From assembly GCA_021838635.1 (NCBI GenBank), contig JAKCDC010000003.1, positions 18,946-82,945 of the forward strand: DNA of 64,000 nt, in the 5' to 3' direction. The position numbers were made by a program, and so were the translations under genes. The notes below the pieces were generated by a model, which was not told the origin of the DNA, searched no databases, and saw only the letters and a program-made list of their open reading frames with translations. Below are positions 1 to 7,770 of the stretch, piece after piece; the stretch's first letter is position 1; every line of letters begins with the position of its first letter. This stretch comes from Pseudomonadota bacterium (lineage in GTDB: Bacteria > Pseudomonadota > Gammaproteobacteria > Steroidobacterales > Steroidobacteraceae).

Positions 1-379
1 GGTTCAGCAGCGACACGAGGAGCGTCTGGGCCAGGGCCTGGCGCGCGCCGCGCGGACTCGCGCTCGCCACAGCCAGCGCCGAGGTTCCCGACCGCGCCCG
101 GCGCGCAGCCGCCAACCCGTACCACCCGAGGAAGGCCGCACCGCCGAGGCCCACGCCATCGAGCGCCCAGGGGATGCGACCGAGCGCGCTCGCCACGCCG
201 CTGACGCCCACGGTCATCAGCATCGCATCCAGGAGCACGCACACCGTGACCACCAGGCGCACATGCGAACGCGCCAGCCCCTGGCGCAGCACAAAGGCAT
301 TCTGGGCGCCGATCGCCATGATGAGCGAGATCCCGAGGGACAGACCCGTGACATAGGCGCGAAGGGAGCCTGCGAACAT
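1..379 (-). CDS. argO: ArgO/LysE-family amino-acid exporter, N-terminal part
   Basis: Reading back from ATG at 379 gives 126 codons that run off the window edge, so only the N-terminal part is present. The protein begins MFAGSLRAYVTGLSLGISLI and continues with AIGAQNAFVLRQGL, the hallmark N-terminal motif of LysE/ArgO inner-membrane exporters. Hydrophobic segments follow at about residues 37-60 and 65-85. The family exports arginine or lysine. The gene is divergent from an ArgP-like LysR gene 90 bases away, the arrangement known for argO/argP. The choice of arginine over lysine as substrate is inference from that neighbour. Confidence 0.85.
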   Translation of the reverse strand, partial: MFAGSLRAYVTGLSLGISLIMAIGAQNAFVLRQGLARSHVRLVVTVCVLLDAMLMTVGVSGVASALGRIPWALDGVGLGGAAFLGWYGLAAARRARSGTSALAVASASPRGARQALAQTLLVSLLN

Positions 380-423
380 GTCGCCAGTGTCGGTCCGCCG
401 GAGCGCTTCGGCCAACGAGCTCT

Positions 424-440
424 GCTAATCTCGGATAAGC
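424..440. promoter_or_regulatory. possible ArgP (LysR-type) operator in the argO-argP gap
   Basis: GCTAATC-TCG-GATAAGC is a dyad with 7-base arms and one mismatch. It fits the LysR T-N11-A pattern (T426, A438) and sits between the two divergent start codons. This is the expected place for an ArgP site, but it is a pattern match only. Confidence 0.4.
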
Positions 441-469
441 TTTACTAATGTCTGCGGCGGGGCACCTCC

Positions 470-1369
470 ATGCTGGACGAGACGCTGCTCGCGGCCCTCG
501 CGGCCGTCGCCCGCGAGGGCAGCTTCGAGCGTGCCGCGCGATGGCTGCACATCACGCCCTCGGCGGTCTCGCAGCGCGTGCGGCTGCTGGAGGAACGTGT
601 GGGAGCGGCGCTCATCGTGCGCGGACGCCCGTGCGTCGCCACGGACGTGGGCGCCCGCCTCTGCCGCCACGCGGAACTGATCTCGGTCCTGGAAGCGCAA
701 TTGCGCCGCGAGCTGCCGGCACTGCCGCAAGAGTCGATCGGCGCCCGGCACGCCAACCTGCGGATCGCCGTGAATGCGGACAGCCTCGGCACGTGGTTCA
801 TCGGCGCGATGCGGGACTTCGCGGCCCATCACGACACGCTGCTCAGCCTGACTCTGGATGACGAGGAGCACACCGCGGAGTGGCTGCGGCGCGGCCATGT
901 GCTGGCGGCCGTGACCTCACTGCACGCGCCCGTGCACGGATGCCGCAGCCGTCGGCTCGGCGCGCTGCGGTACGTAGCGACCGCCAGTACGGAGTTCCTC
1001 AAGCGCTGGTTCCCCGACGGGGTGACGGCGCAGGCCCTGGCGCATGCGCCGAGCCTGGTGTTCGACCGCAACGACCGATTGCAGGAGCAGTGGGCGCATC
1101 GTCGGGTGCATCGGGACGTACGGTTGCCCGCCCACCGGCTACCATCGAGCGCAGCGTTTCTCGACGCCGCACTGGCCGGACTGGGGTGGGGCATGAATCC
1201 GCTGGCGCTGGCACGGGCGCATCTGCAGTCCGGCGCACTGGTCGAACTCATCACCGGCACGCCGCTCGACGTTGCGCTCTACTGGCAGGTCACTCGACTC
1301 GACGTGCCGGTGCTGGCACAACTGACCGAGAGCGTCATGCGGGCGGCCGGAACGCTCGAGCAGCCATAA
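470..1369 (+). CDS. argP: LysR-family regulator, ArgP/IciA type
   Basis: The product has 299 residues, the same size as E. coli ArgP (297). An N-terminal winged helix-turn-helix occupies about residues 5-60 (GSFERAARWLHITPSAVSQR), followed by a LysR effector domain. ArgP proteins sense lysine and arginine and activate the exporter gene argO. That role is supported here by the divergent argO-like gene. The ATG at 470 places the DNA-binding domain right at the N-terminus, as is usual for the family. A strong hairpin lies just after the stop. The family assignment is firm; the ligand is inferred. Confidence 0.85.
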   Translation: MLDETLLAALAAVAREGSFERAARWLHITPSAVSQRVRLLEERVGAALIVRGRPCVATDVGARLCRHAELISVLEAQLRRELPALPQESIGARHANLRIAVNADSLGTWFIGAMRDFAAHHDTLLSLTLDDEEHTAEWLRRGHVLAAVTSLHAPVHGCRSRRLGALRYVATASTEFLKRWFPDGVTAQALAHAPSLVFDRNDRLQEQWAHRRVHRDVRLPAHRLPSSAAFLDAALAGLGWGMNPLALARAHLQSGALVELITGTPLDVALYWQVTRLDVPVLAQLTESVMRAAGTLEQP

Positions 1370-1375
1370 ACGACA

Positions 1376-1407
1376 CGGCCGGGCCGGAACAGGTTCCGGC
1401 CCGGCCG
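1376..1407. terminator. bidirectional hairpin terminator between argP and fusA
   Basis: Perfect 15-base inverted repeat (1376-1390 and 1393-1407) with only two bases between the arms, almost all G+C. It sits between the convergent ends of argP and the EF-G gene. There is no T-run on either side, so it may act as a stem-only terminator. Confidence 0.6.
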
Positions 1408-1450
1408 CAGGGTGCGCCTGCGTCGCAGGTCGCAGTCGCGGCCCCTCGCC

Positions 1451-3607
1451 TCAGCCGTTCGCCGCCGCCTTCGCTTGATTCGCCGCGGCGATCACCTCGT
1501 CCGCCACGTTCTTCGGCACCGGCTCGTAGTGCGAGAACTCCATGGTGTACGAGGCGCGGCCGCTGGTCATCGAGCGCAGCTGACCGATGTATCCGAACAT
1601 CTCCGACAGCGGCACGGTGGCCACGACCGCGATGTTGGTACCTCGCTCGAGCTGGTCCTGGATCATGCCGCGGCGACGGTTCATGTCGCCAATGACATCG
1701 CCCAGATAGTCGCCCGGGGTCACCGTCTCGACCTTCATCACCGGCTCGAGCAGGATCGGGCCGGCTTTGCGCATCGCTTCGCGGAAGCAGGCCTTGGCCG
1801 CGATTTCAAAGGTCAGCGCGTTCGAGTCGACATCGTGGTAGCTGCCGTCCGTCAGCGTGGCGCGGAAGTCCACGGTCGGGAAGTGCGCGAGCACGCCATC
1901 TTCCTTCTGCAGCTTCAACCCCTTCTCCACCGCCGGCACGTACTCACGCGGCACCGAGCCGCCCGAGGTCGAATCGACGAATTCGAAGCCCTGGCTGCGC
2001 TCGAGCGGCTCGAACGTGATCCACACTTCGGCGAACTGACCGGAACCGCCGGTCTGCTTCTTGTGCACGTACTGCTCGTCGACCTTGCGCGTAATGGTCT
2101 CGCGGTAGGCGACCTGCGGCTCGCCCATGGTGCCCTCGACGTTGAATTCCGTGCGCATGCGATCGAGCGTCACCTCCAGGTGCAGCTCGCCCATGCCGCG
2201 CAGAATCGTCTGGCCCGTTTCGCGATCGGTCTCCAGATGCAGCGAAGGATCGGCGCGAACCATCTTCGCCAGAGCGGCACCGAACTTCTCCTGATCGCCC
2301 TTGACCTTCGGCTGCACGGACACGCTGATCACCGGATCCGGGAAGCGCATGCGCTCGAGGATCACCGGGTTGGCGGCGTCACAGAGCGTGTCGCCGGTCT
2401 CCGTTTCCTGCATGGAGACGAGCGCGATGATGTCACCGGCGCGCGCCTCCTCGATGGGGTTGGCCTCCTTGGCGAACATCTCGACCATGCGGCCGATCTT
2501 CTCGCGCTTGCCGCGCGTGGTGTTCAGCACCGAGGCGCCCCGGGTGAGCACGCCGGAGTACACGCGCACGAACGTCAGCGCGCCGTACGCATCGTTGATG
2601 ACCTTGAACGCCAGCCCGCTGAACGGCTCGTCATCCGAGCACTTACGCTCGCCCGTAACGTTGCCGTCCTCGTCCAGCGTCTTGATGGCCGCGACATCGG
2701 TCGGTGCCGGCATGTAATCGATGACGGCATCGAGAACCTGCTGAACACCCTTGTTCTTGTAGGAGGAGCCGCACAGCACCGGGTTGAACGCACCCGTCAC
2801 GGTGCCGGTGCGCAGACACTTGCGCAGCACTTCGGCCGACGGCGCATGACCGTCTTCGAGGTACTTGTGCATCGCCTCATCGTCCATCTCGAGGCAGGTG
2901 TCGATCAGCTCCGTACGGTACTTCTCCACATCGGCGAGGATCTTGCGATCCGTCGGCACGTGGATGTCGAGCTGATCGGCCAGATCCGGCGTGACCTCGA
3001 GCGTCTGCCACTCGGCGTCCTTGTCGTCCGAGCTCCACACCAGGGCCTTCATCTCGACCAGATCGATCATGCCCTTGAAGTTGTCTTCCGAGCCGATCGG
3101 GATCTGCACCGGCAGCGGGCGCGCGCCGAGACGCTTCTTGATCATGTCGACGCAGCGCGTGAAGCTCGCGCCGCTGCGGTCCATTTTGTTGACGTAGCAG
3201 ATGCGCGGCACGCCGTAGTTGTCCGCCAGACGCCAGTTGGTCTCGGACTGCGGCTCCACGCCGGCGACACCGTCGAACACCACCACGGCGCCGTCCAGTA
3301 CGCGCAGGGAGCGGTTCACCTCGATGGTGAAATCGACGTGCCCCGGGGTATCGATCAGGTTGATCTTCTTCCCGCGCCAGAAGCAGGACACCGCGGCACT
3401 TTGAATCGTGATGCCACGCTTCTGCTCCTGCTCGAGGTAGTCCGTCGTGGTCGAGGTCTTCAGATCCTTGGTGTCATGGATGTCGATGATGGTGTGCTTG
3501 CGCCCCGTGTAATACAGGATGCGCTCCGTCGTCGTCGTTTTGCCGGCATCGACGTGGGCGATGATGCCGATGTTGCGGATATCAGAAAGCGCGGTTGTGC
3601 GAGGCAT
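1451..3607 (-). CDS. fusA: elongation factor G (stand-alone copy)
   Basis: The 718-residue product is a ribosomal translocation GTPase. The G motifs are clear: [12 protein letters not shown] (17-28), DTPGHVDF, and NKMD in the G4 position. The EF-G domain II-V sequence follows and ends with the usual [15 protein letters not shown]. The gene stands alone, away from any rpsL-rpsG-tuf genes, so it may be a second EF-G copy. Switch I reads [19 protein letters not shown] (44-62), about five residues longer than the usual HDGAATMDWMEQEQ form. The start at 3607 has a purine-rich stretch (GGAAA) a few bases upstream. EF-G identity is certain; main copy versus paralogue is not settled. Confidence 0.92.
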   Translation of the reverse strand: MPRTTALSDIRNIGIIAHVDAGKTTTTERILYYTGRKHTIIDIHDTKDLKTSTTTDYLEQEQKRGITIQSAAVSCFWRGKKINLIDTPGHVDFTIEVNRSLRVLDGAVVVFDGVAGVEPQSETNWRLADNYGVPRICYVNKMDRSGASFTRCVDMIKKRLGARPLPVQIPIGSEDNFKGMIDLVEMKALVWSSDDKDAEWQTLEVTPDLADQLDIHVPTDRKILADVEKYRTELIDTCLEMDDEAMHKYLEDGHAPSAEVLRKCLRTGTVTGAFNPVLCGSSYKNKGVQQVLDAVIDYMPAPTDVAAIKTLDEDGNVTGERKCSDDEPFSGLAFKVINDAYGALTFVRVYSGVLTRGASVLNTTRGKREKIGRMVEMFAKEANPIEEARAGDIIALVSMQETETGDTLCDAANPVILERMRFPDPVISVSVQPKVKGDQEKFGAALAKMVRADPSLHLETDRETGQTILRGMGELHLEVTLDRMRTEFNVEGTMGEPQVAYRETITRKVDEQYVHKKQTGGSGQFAEVWITFEPLERSQGFEFVDSTSGGSVPREYVPAVEKGLKLQKEDGVLAHFPTVDFRATLTDGSYHDVDSNALTFEIAAKACFREAMRKAGPILLEPVMKVETVTPGDYLGDVIGDMNRRRGMIQDQLERGTNIAVVATVPLSEMFGYIGQLRSMTSGRASYTMEFSHYEPVPKNVADEVIAAANQAKAAANG

Positions 3608-3690
3608 GGCAAGTTTCCGTATCGAATTTTCGGTTCACACTGTCGAGCAGCCGGGCGAGCGGGCCCGGCTCATTCTGTCCAAAATGGTCT

Positions 3691-3757
3691 GCGCTGCTAG
3701 AGAGCAGCGCCCTCCTCGATCCCCATACCTGGTCTGGGTACATCCGGGACTCGAGGG
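3691..3757 (-). promoter_or_regulatory. structured 5-prime leader of the EF-G gene
   Basis: Two inverted repeats lie upstream of the EF-G start. One is a perfect 8-base stem with a 4-base loop (3691-3698 and 3703-3710). The other is a longer stem pairing CCTCGA near 3714 with TCGAGG near 3752, extended by TCCC/GGGA past a bulge. Both would be in the leader if transcription starts near 3765. I see no known riboswitch signature. Confidence 0.35.
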
Positions 3758-3771
3758 TAGAAGGGGCCGGC

Positions 3772-3800
3772 ATCCTATAGATATCGCATCAAAATTTCAA
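3772..3800 (-). promoter_or_regulatory. putative sigma-70 promoter for the EF-G gene
   Basis: Reading the minus strand, TTGAAA (3800-3795) is followed after 17 bases by TAGGAT (3777-3772), with TATAGG as an alternative -10 two bases earlier. This AT-rich spot stands out in a GC-rich gap and lies about 165 bases upstream of the start codon. Confidence 0.4.
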
Positions 3801-4404
3801 TCGTGACGTGCCCGCCCGCGGGGGCGCGCAGGCCGATGATCCGCACGCCGGAACGGTCCGCCGCAGCGTTCGCATCCGCGGCCGCAGAGCGTTAATTTTA
3901 CGCCCCGAAACAACCGGCTATATCGGTTTCGGCCACCGGCCGCCGCGCCCAGCGCGCGCCTTCGCCGCGCCGGAGTACAGCGCAACCTCAAGCCTGTGGG
4001 CGATGGACCTCAGCGCGCCTCGCCCGATCCGCCAGCCCGGAGGATCTTGTCCCGGCCGTGTTCACGCCGGGAAGACTGTATCGATGCACAGGTCGCCGTG
4101 CCCGTCCACCGGGGCTCGGACCGAGCCCACCGCGCGGCTCGCACCGTCCGCCCCACCCTCCCCCGGTGGGGCCGGCTCGAGCACTGCGCGGCGCCGGCGC
4201 GCACGACAGGACCCGACGGGCCGAAGTCAGGCGAGTGCTGTTATGAGCCGCTCGACGCAGAGCTGAGCCTGGACATTACAAAGAAGCGCCCGGCTTCTCC
4301 GCGCGCGCACCAGGGCGAACGTTACGTCCCACCGGAAGAATCAGATCAGAGTAGAGTGTCGCAGGAAACACATCGTTGAAAAGCGAAGCGACCGAGGAGT
4401 CTCA
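3801..4404. other. gap without a recognisable gene
   Basis: About 600 bases between the EF-G promoter and the small gene at 4405. Open frames here have low-complexity Arg/Pro/Ala compositions typical of GC-rich noncoding DNA, and none has a convincing ribosome binding site. I see no tRNA, known riboswitch or repeat. It probably includes the promoter for the 4405 gene, but no clear boxes were found. Confidence 0.5.
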
Positions 4405-4581
4405 GTGCCGAAACCGAACTACCGCCTGGCGAAGAAGCAGAAGGAACAAAGCCGGGCTGCGCGCCAGCTGGAGAAGCAGCAACGTCGGGCGGCCCGCGCC
4501 ACCAGCCCGGCCACCGATGCCGCACCGGCGCAGGATCCGGCGGCGGGTCCTGCCGACCCGACGCCCATGAGCGGCGCATGA
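4405..4581 (+). CDS. small basic conserved-type protein, 58 residues
   Basis: GTG start at 4405 with GGAG 6 bases upstream. The protein begins MPKPNYRLAKKQKEQSRAAR. It is a strongly basic, probably helical N-terminal half (Lys/Arg/Gln rich) followed by an Ala/Pro-rich tail. The stop overlaps the next gene's start (ATGA, 4578-4581), so the two are likely translationally coupled. I recognise this only as the type of small PNYRLAKKQKE protein seen in proteobacteria; its function is unknown. The basic helix could bind RNA or DNA, which is inference. Confidence 0.6.
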   Translation: MPKPNYRLAKKQKEQSRAARQLEKQQRRAARATSPATDAAPAQDPAAGPADPTPMSGA

Positions 4582-4982
4582 AACTGGCGAACACCCGCGC
4601 AACGCCCACGAGTCAAGACCGCGCCGCACAGCTGCGTCGCGATCAGGAAGCCGCTCCCAAGCTGCGCACCCTGTTCCCCATGGTGGAGCAGCTGCACTTT
4701 GATCTGCGCTTCGAGGGCGGCGGCTCGAGCACTCCAGTGCCGCAATCGCGCATCCTGCATCCGCCGGCGCGCGCCCATTTCACATTCCCGTGCCCGTACA
4801 GCGACTGCAACGGCGGTTTCGATTTGGCCGCAGTCGTCGATACGGCCATCGCCAGCCCCTCGCGCCGGATCGAGGGCGTAATGGAATGCCCCGGCATGCG
4901 CGGCGGGGACTCCGGATCGAAGGTGCCGTGCGGCCTGCACCTTCATTTCACCCTGATGGCCGTTTGTTCACCGTCGCACTGA
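4578..4982 (+). CDS. cysteine/histidine protein, possible zinc ribbon, 134 residues
   Basis: Starts in an ATGA overlap with the preceding small basic gene. The C-terminal half has a pattern that looks metal-binding: FPCPYSDCNGGFDL (about 89-102), then MECPGM (about 118), then PCGLHLHFTL near the end. There is no signal peptide or membrane segment. The N-terminal half is charged and probably helical. Its function is unknown. The tight coupling to the basic protein suggests that the two act together. Confidence 0.65.
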   Translation: MKLANTRATPTSQDRAAQLRRDQEAAPKLRTLFPMVEQLHFDLRFEGGGSSTPVPQSRILHPPARAHFTFPCPYSDCNGGFDLAAVVDTAIASPSRRIEGVMECPGMRGGDSGSKVPCGLHLHFTLMAVCSPSH

Positions 4983-4988
4983 TGGGTG

Positions 4989-5414
4989 TCATTTGCGCCG
5001 GCGCGTACCGCTTTCCACGACCGCCGCTTGCGGTCGCGTGAAATCGATCGCGAAGCGATCGCCGTCGAAGTCCGCCACCTTGCCGATCAGATCGGGGCGG
5101 ACGAAATAGCCGCCGGCCTTGCCGGTTTTCTGCCGCTGCTCAAAGGTCACGACCATCCGTACCGGCAAATCGCCCGCGCGGGCGCGGGTCAGATGTTCGC
5201 TCAATGCTTTGAGCACCCCGGCGCCGGCCTGCTCGGCCGAAAGGCGGGTCTCGTAGCGCAAGACCCCGGGCAAGGGGTGTGAGAAATGCGCTTGGCGGCA
5301 GTTGATCACCAACGCGCCATCGTTCGCCATCGCGGAAAGGCTGCCGAAACGGCTGGTCGGCTTGGCGCCGAACTTGCCGAACGCGTCAAACAAAGAAAGA
5401 TTCATCACGCGCAT
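4989..5414 (-). CDS. hypothetical protein, 141 residues
   Basis: ATG at 5414 preceded by AGGAG at a short spacing; an internal ATG at 5405 is also possible. The product is a mixed alpha/beta soluble protein with no signal peptide, membrane segment or known motif. Near the middle it has LPGVLRYETRLSAEQAGAGV and near the end GGYFVRPDLIGKVADFDGDR. Its stop lies 6 bases from the end of the convergent zinc-type gene. The regular codon use and lack of low-complexity runs support a real gene. I do not recognise the family. Confidence 0.55.
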   Translation of the reverse strand: MRVMNLSLFDAFGKFGAKPTSRFGSLSAMANDGALVINCRQAHFSHPLPGVLRYETRLSAEQAGAGVLKALSEHLTRARAGDLPVRMVVTFEQRQKTGKAGGYFVRPDLIGKVADFDGDRFAIDFTRPQAAVVESGTRRRK

Positions 5415-5959
5415 CGGCTCCTGGGTTTGATCTGTCGGAAGAATGCCTGAATCGACCCTCGCGCCTGCGGGCCGGCCGGTCCGTGCCCCTCATGTTGATT
5501 TGGCGCGCCGTGCCGCACGACGTCCAGCCGCATCAGGATGAAGACGGCAGGGGCCACCAGCAATGCCGGCCGCGCTTCTTGGCGAAGTCCACCCCGGCAC
5601 CTCATGCCGCACACCATCGTCGTGATTGCCAGGCGCAATCGGCGAGCGCCTGCTCAGGACCGGTAGGGTATCCGCGCCCTCGCGCGCACGAGTTGGAGCA
5701 GCATGCGCGCACCGCTCGGCCGACGCAAGCGAGGACTCGTGACGGCGCGCAACCGCCGTGCATAAAAGTTTGGCAGCCCGGCTGCGATCCTGTAGCCTGT
5801 CGGGCGGCTCGTATCTTTTCGGCTTGTCTGCCTTGGCGTCACGTGCCGTCCTCCGGCGCGCCCCTCCTGCCAATGTCTGCCACCCGCGCAAAGCTCCGCG
5901 AACCACGTCGCAGGAGTTGCCTGCGGCTCAACACTTGTTCTTCTCAAGAGTATTCCGCA
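5415..5959. other. gap without a recognisable gene
   Basis: About 545 bases between the hypothetical gene and the RRM gene. Open frames on both strands look like low-complexity translations of GC-rich DNA. The last 200 bases probably hold the promoter and leader of the RRM gene. I could not pick convincing -35/-10 boxes. Confidence 0.45.
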
Positions 5960-6247
5960 GTGACCAAACTTTACGTTGGAAATCTTCCCTTCACGGCCAC
6001 CGAAGAAGCCGTCAATGCTCTGTTCGCACAGCACGGGACGGTCGAGAGAGTCTCCATGATCACCGACCGCGAGACCGGTCGACCGCGCGGTTTCGCATTC
6101 GTCGAGATGCCCAACGCCGACGCATCGCGCGCGATGCAGGCGCTCAACGGCGCGGACTTCGACGGCCGCCCGCTGCGGGTCAACGAGGCGCAGGATCGCG
6201 AGCGTTCGGGCGGCGGCAACCGCGGCGGCGGTTCGCGCCGCTACTGA
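5960..6247 (+). CDS. RNA-binding protein, single RRM
   Basis: GTG start at 5960, 95 residues. The protein is one RNA recognition motif with RNP-2 LYVGNL (about 4-9) and RNP-1 RGFAFVEM (about 43-50), then a short Arg/Gly-rich tail (GGGNRGGGSRRY). This is the compact bacterial RRM family, in which cold-induced members are common. The protein binds single-stranded RNA and probably acts in the cytoplasm. A strong hairpin follows the stop. There is no operon partner. Confidence 0.85.
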   Translation: MTKLYVGNLPFTATEEAVNALFAQHGTVERVSMITDRETGRPRGFAFVEMPNADASRAMQALNGADFDGRPLRVNEAQDRERSGGGNRGGGSRRY

Positions 6248-6256
6248 GGATGTGCC

Positions 6257-6299
6257 CATCGCATCCGCCCCGGCCGTCGCGGCCCGGGCGGATGCGATG
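6257..6299 (+). terminator. hairpin after the RRM gene
   Basis: Perfect 14-base arms (6257-6270, CATCGCATCCGCCC; and 6286-6299). The 15-base interval contains an inner GGCCG-TCG-CGGCC hairpin. It lies 9 bases after the RRM stop codon and has no T-run. Confidence 0.65.
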
Positions 6300-6325
6300 A
6301 ATATCGTTGCTGCGAGGGCCGTGCC

Positions 6326-6589
6326 ATGGCGTGGCGCAAAACGGGACTTTATCGTTCCGTGGAAGAAATCCTGGTGATGACGTGCGACGTCTGCGAGCGT
6401 GACGTCGGCTTCGAAGACGGACGGCGCCCGAACGAGCACTTTCGGTTGAGCCGCCATCCCAATCGGGGCACACTCGATGATCAGGAGGCGCCCGTCATCA
6501 TTTGCTCCCGCGATTGCCTGCGCGCATTCGCCGCCAATGTGACCGGCCCGGACCGCACGAGCTCGCCGAAGAACAGCGGCAGCGGCTGA
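6326..6589 (+). CDS. small CxxC zinc-type protein, 87 residues
   Basis: ATG at 6326 with GAGGG 7 bases upstream. Two cysteine pairs, MTCDVCERD (about residues 18-26) and IICSRDC (about 58-64), lie either side of a hydrophilic stretch, a typical zinc-knuckle arrangement. There is no signal peptide. The next gene (DUF4279 type) follows on the same strand 78 bases on. Its function is unknown; I do not recognise a named family. Confidence 0.6.
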   Translation: MAWRKTGLYRSVEEILVMTCDVCERDVGFEDGRRPNEHFRLSRHPNRGTLDDQEAPVIICSRDCLRAFAANVTGPDRTSSPKNSGSG

Positions 6590-6667
6590 GTGCGGCGCAC
6601 TGAGAGTCCGCGCGCGCCGGCGGATCCGCTGGAAATAGCCGGCCACCTGCCCCGAGCCGTCACGCCC

Positions 6668-7123
6668 ATGAGCGAGTACGAATTCACTGTCTCTCTGCGG
6701 ATCCGTCATCCGACACTCGATCCGCGCACGATCACCGAGACGCTCGGCATCGAGCCGCAGCATGCGTGGCGAGTCGGCGAACCGCGCTGTGACGCCGCCG
6801 GCGCACCACTTGGCGGGTCGCATCGGGACAGCTACTGGATGGGACGATTGATGAGCGAACCACAGCTCTCCGGCGACGGAGTCACTGTCGAATCCGTGAT
6901 CTCGAAGACGCTCAACCATCTGCGCCGCGCTCAGCCGTTCCTTGAGCGGCTGAGCGAAGGCGGCGGCGCCGCGGAATTACTGGTCAGCCTGTTTGCGCGC
7001 GAGACGTTCCGAATCGAGCTGCCGCCGGATGACGTCGCCGCGCTTGGCAGGCTGCGCCTGGCAATTACCCTCGACGTTCATCCCCACTCCCCGCTCAGCG
7101 CGCCGGCGTCGAGACCGAATTGA
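6668..7123 (+). CDS. DUF4279-family protein
   Basis: The product has 151 residues from ATG 6668; a GTG at 6590 would add 26 residues of low-complexity sequence and is less likely. It begins MSEYEFTVSLRIRHP and contains DPRTITETLGIEP, then WRVGEPR and DSYWMGRL, the pattern of DUF4279 (small alpha/beta proteins of unknown function). There is no export signal. It follows the small CxxC gene on the same strand and may share its transcript. Confidence 0.75.
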   Translation: MSEYEFTVSLRIRHPTLDPRTITETLGIEPQHAWRVGEPRCDAAGAPLGGSHRDSYWMGRLMSEPQLSGDGVTVESVISKTLNHLRRAQPFLERLSEGGGAAELLVSLFARETFRIELPPDDVAALGRLRLAITLDVHPHSPLSAPASRPN

Positions 7124-7314
7124 CGCCCGCCCGGCAGACAGGCTGCACCATGCCCAGACTCGCCAAGCGACCCACAAGGGCCGCGACCTGCGGCTGCGCG
7201 GCCCTCGTTCCTGCGCTGCGGTGCGCAGAGTCCCGGATACCGCCCCGCCGCATCGGCCCAGCTCGGACGCTGAGCAGGCGCGCGCACGGCGTGTTGAATG
7301 TCCGAGCGCGCTGA

Positions 7315-7680
7315 GTGATCACTCTCACGTTTTGGGAACTGAGCAACGAGTCAATGACATTCGTTCGCGGCGCATATTTCAGGATTTGCGCCGACGCGAC
7401 GCTGCGCGGACCGGACAACGCCGTCGCGGCCCGCTATGTCGGCGGCCTCTGGCAGGTCGCGCGGCGCAACCACAGAGTGCTGGAGTGCCGCGCAGCGCTG
7501 TACCTTCGCGTGACCGGCGCGGACGGCCAACGCAAGAGCCTCGGCCCGTTCGAGGGTCTGAAGGTCACGGGCGGGGAGCTCTTCTCCAATGACCTCTATC
7601 TGGGTACACACGCGCCCAAGGACTCCCACCGGCCGCAGACGCCCATCTGGCGCGAGATCGCGCTGCTGACTGACGTGTGA
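7315..7680 (+). CDS. hypothetical protein, about 121 residues
   Basis: GTG at 7315 is used; ATG at 7354 (MTFVRGAYFRICADATLRG) is an equally plausible start. The product has a well-mixed beta-rich sequence with RGPDNAVAARYVGGLWQVAR and the later LRVTGADGQRKSLGPFEG. It has no signal peptide, membrane segment or recognised motif. It stands between a DUF4279 gene upstream and a hairpin downstream. Composition and codon periodicity support coding; the function is unknown. Confidence 0.55.
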   Translation: MITLTFWELSNESMTFVRGAYFRICADATLRGPDNAVAARYVGGLWQVARRNHRVLECRAALYLRVTGADGQRKSLGPFEGLKVTGGELFSNDLYLGTHAPKDSHRPQTPIWREIALLTDV

Positions 7681-7690
7681 GCGCAGCAGA

Positions 7691-7710
7691 CGCCTCCCCG
7701 GGGAGAGGCG
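7691..7710. terminator. possible hairpin between convergent genes
   Basis: CGCCTC (7691-7696) pairs with GAGGCG (7705-7710) around a GC-rich loop. It lies 11 bases after the stop of the 7315 gene and about 60 bases from the end of the convergent amidase gene. Confidence 0.35.
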
Positions 7711-7770
7711 CCCCTCTAGCGGTCCGCGGCTGCGTCGCACCGGACCGGGGCCGCGCTCAGCGCGCCAGCC

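Noticed and set aside
1412..3700. Very long open frame antisense to the EF-G gene
   Set aside because: It mirrors the EF-G coding frame, is rich in Arg/His/Leu without motif structure, and lacks a ribosome site. It is a GC-rich shadow of fusA.
5654..6919. 421-codon minus-strand frame across the RRM, CxxC and DUF4279 genes
   Set aside because: Antisense to three short but motif-bearing genes; its translation is Arg/Ala rich with no domain.
7078..7314. Short plus-strand frame (Cys/Arg rich) before the 7315 gene
   Set aside because: Low-complexity composition and no ribosome site; probably the spacer between two genes.
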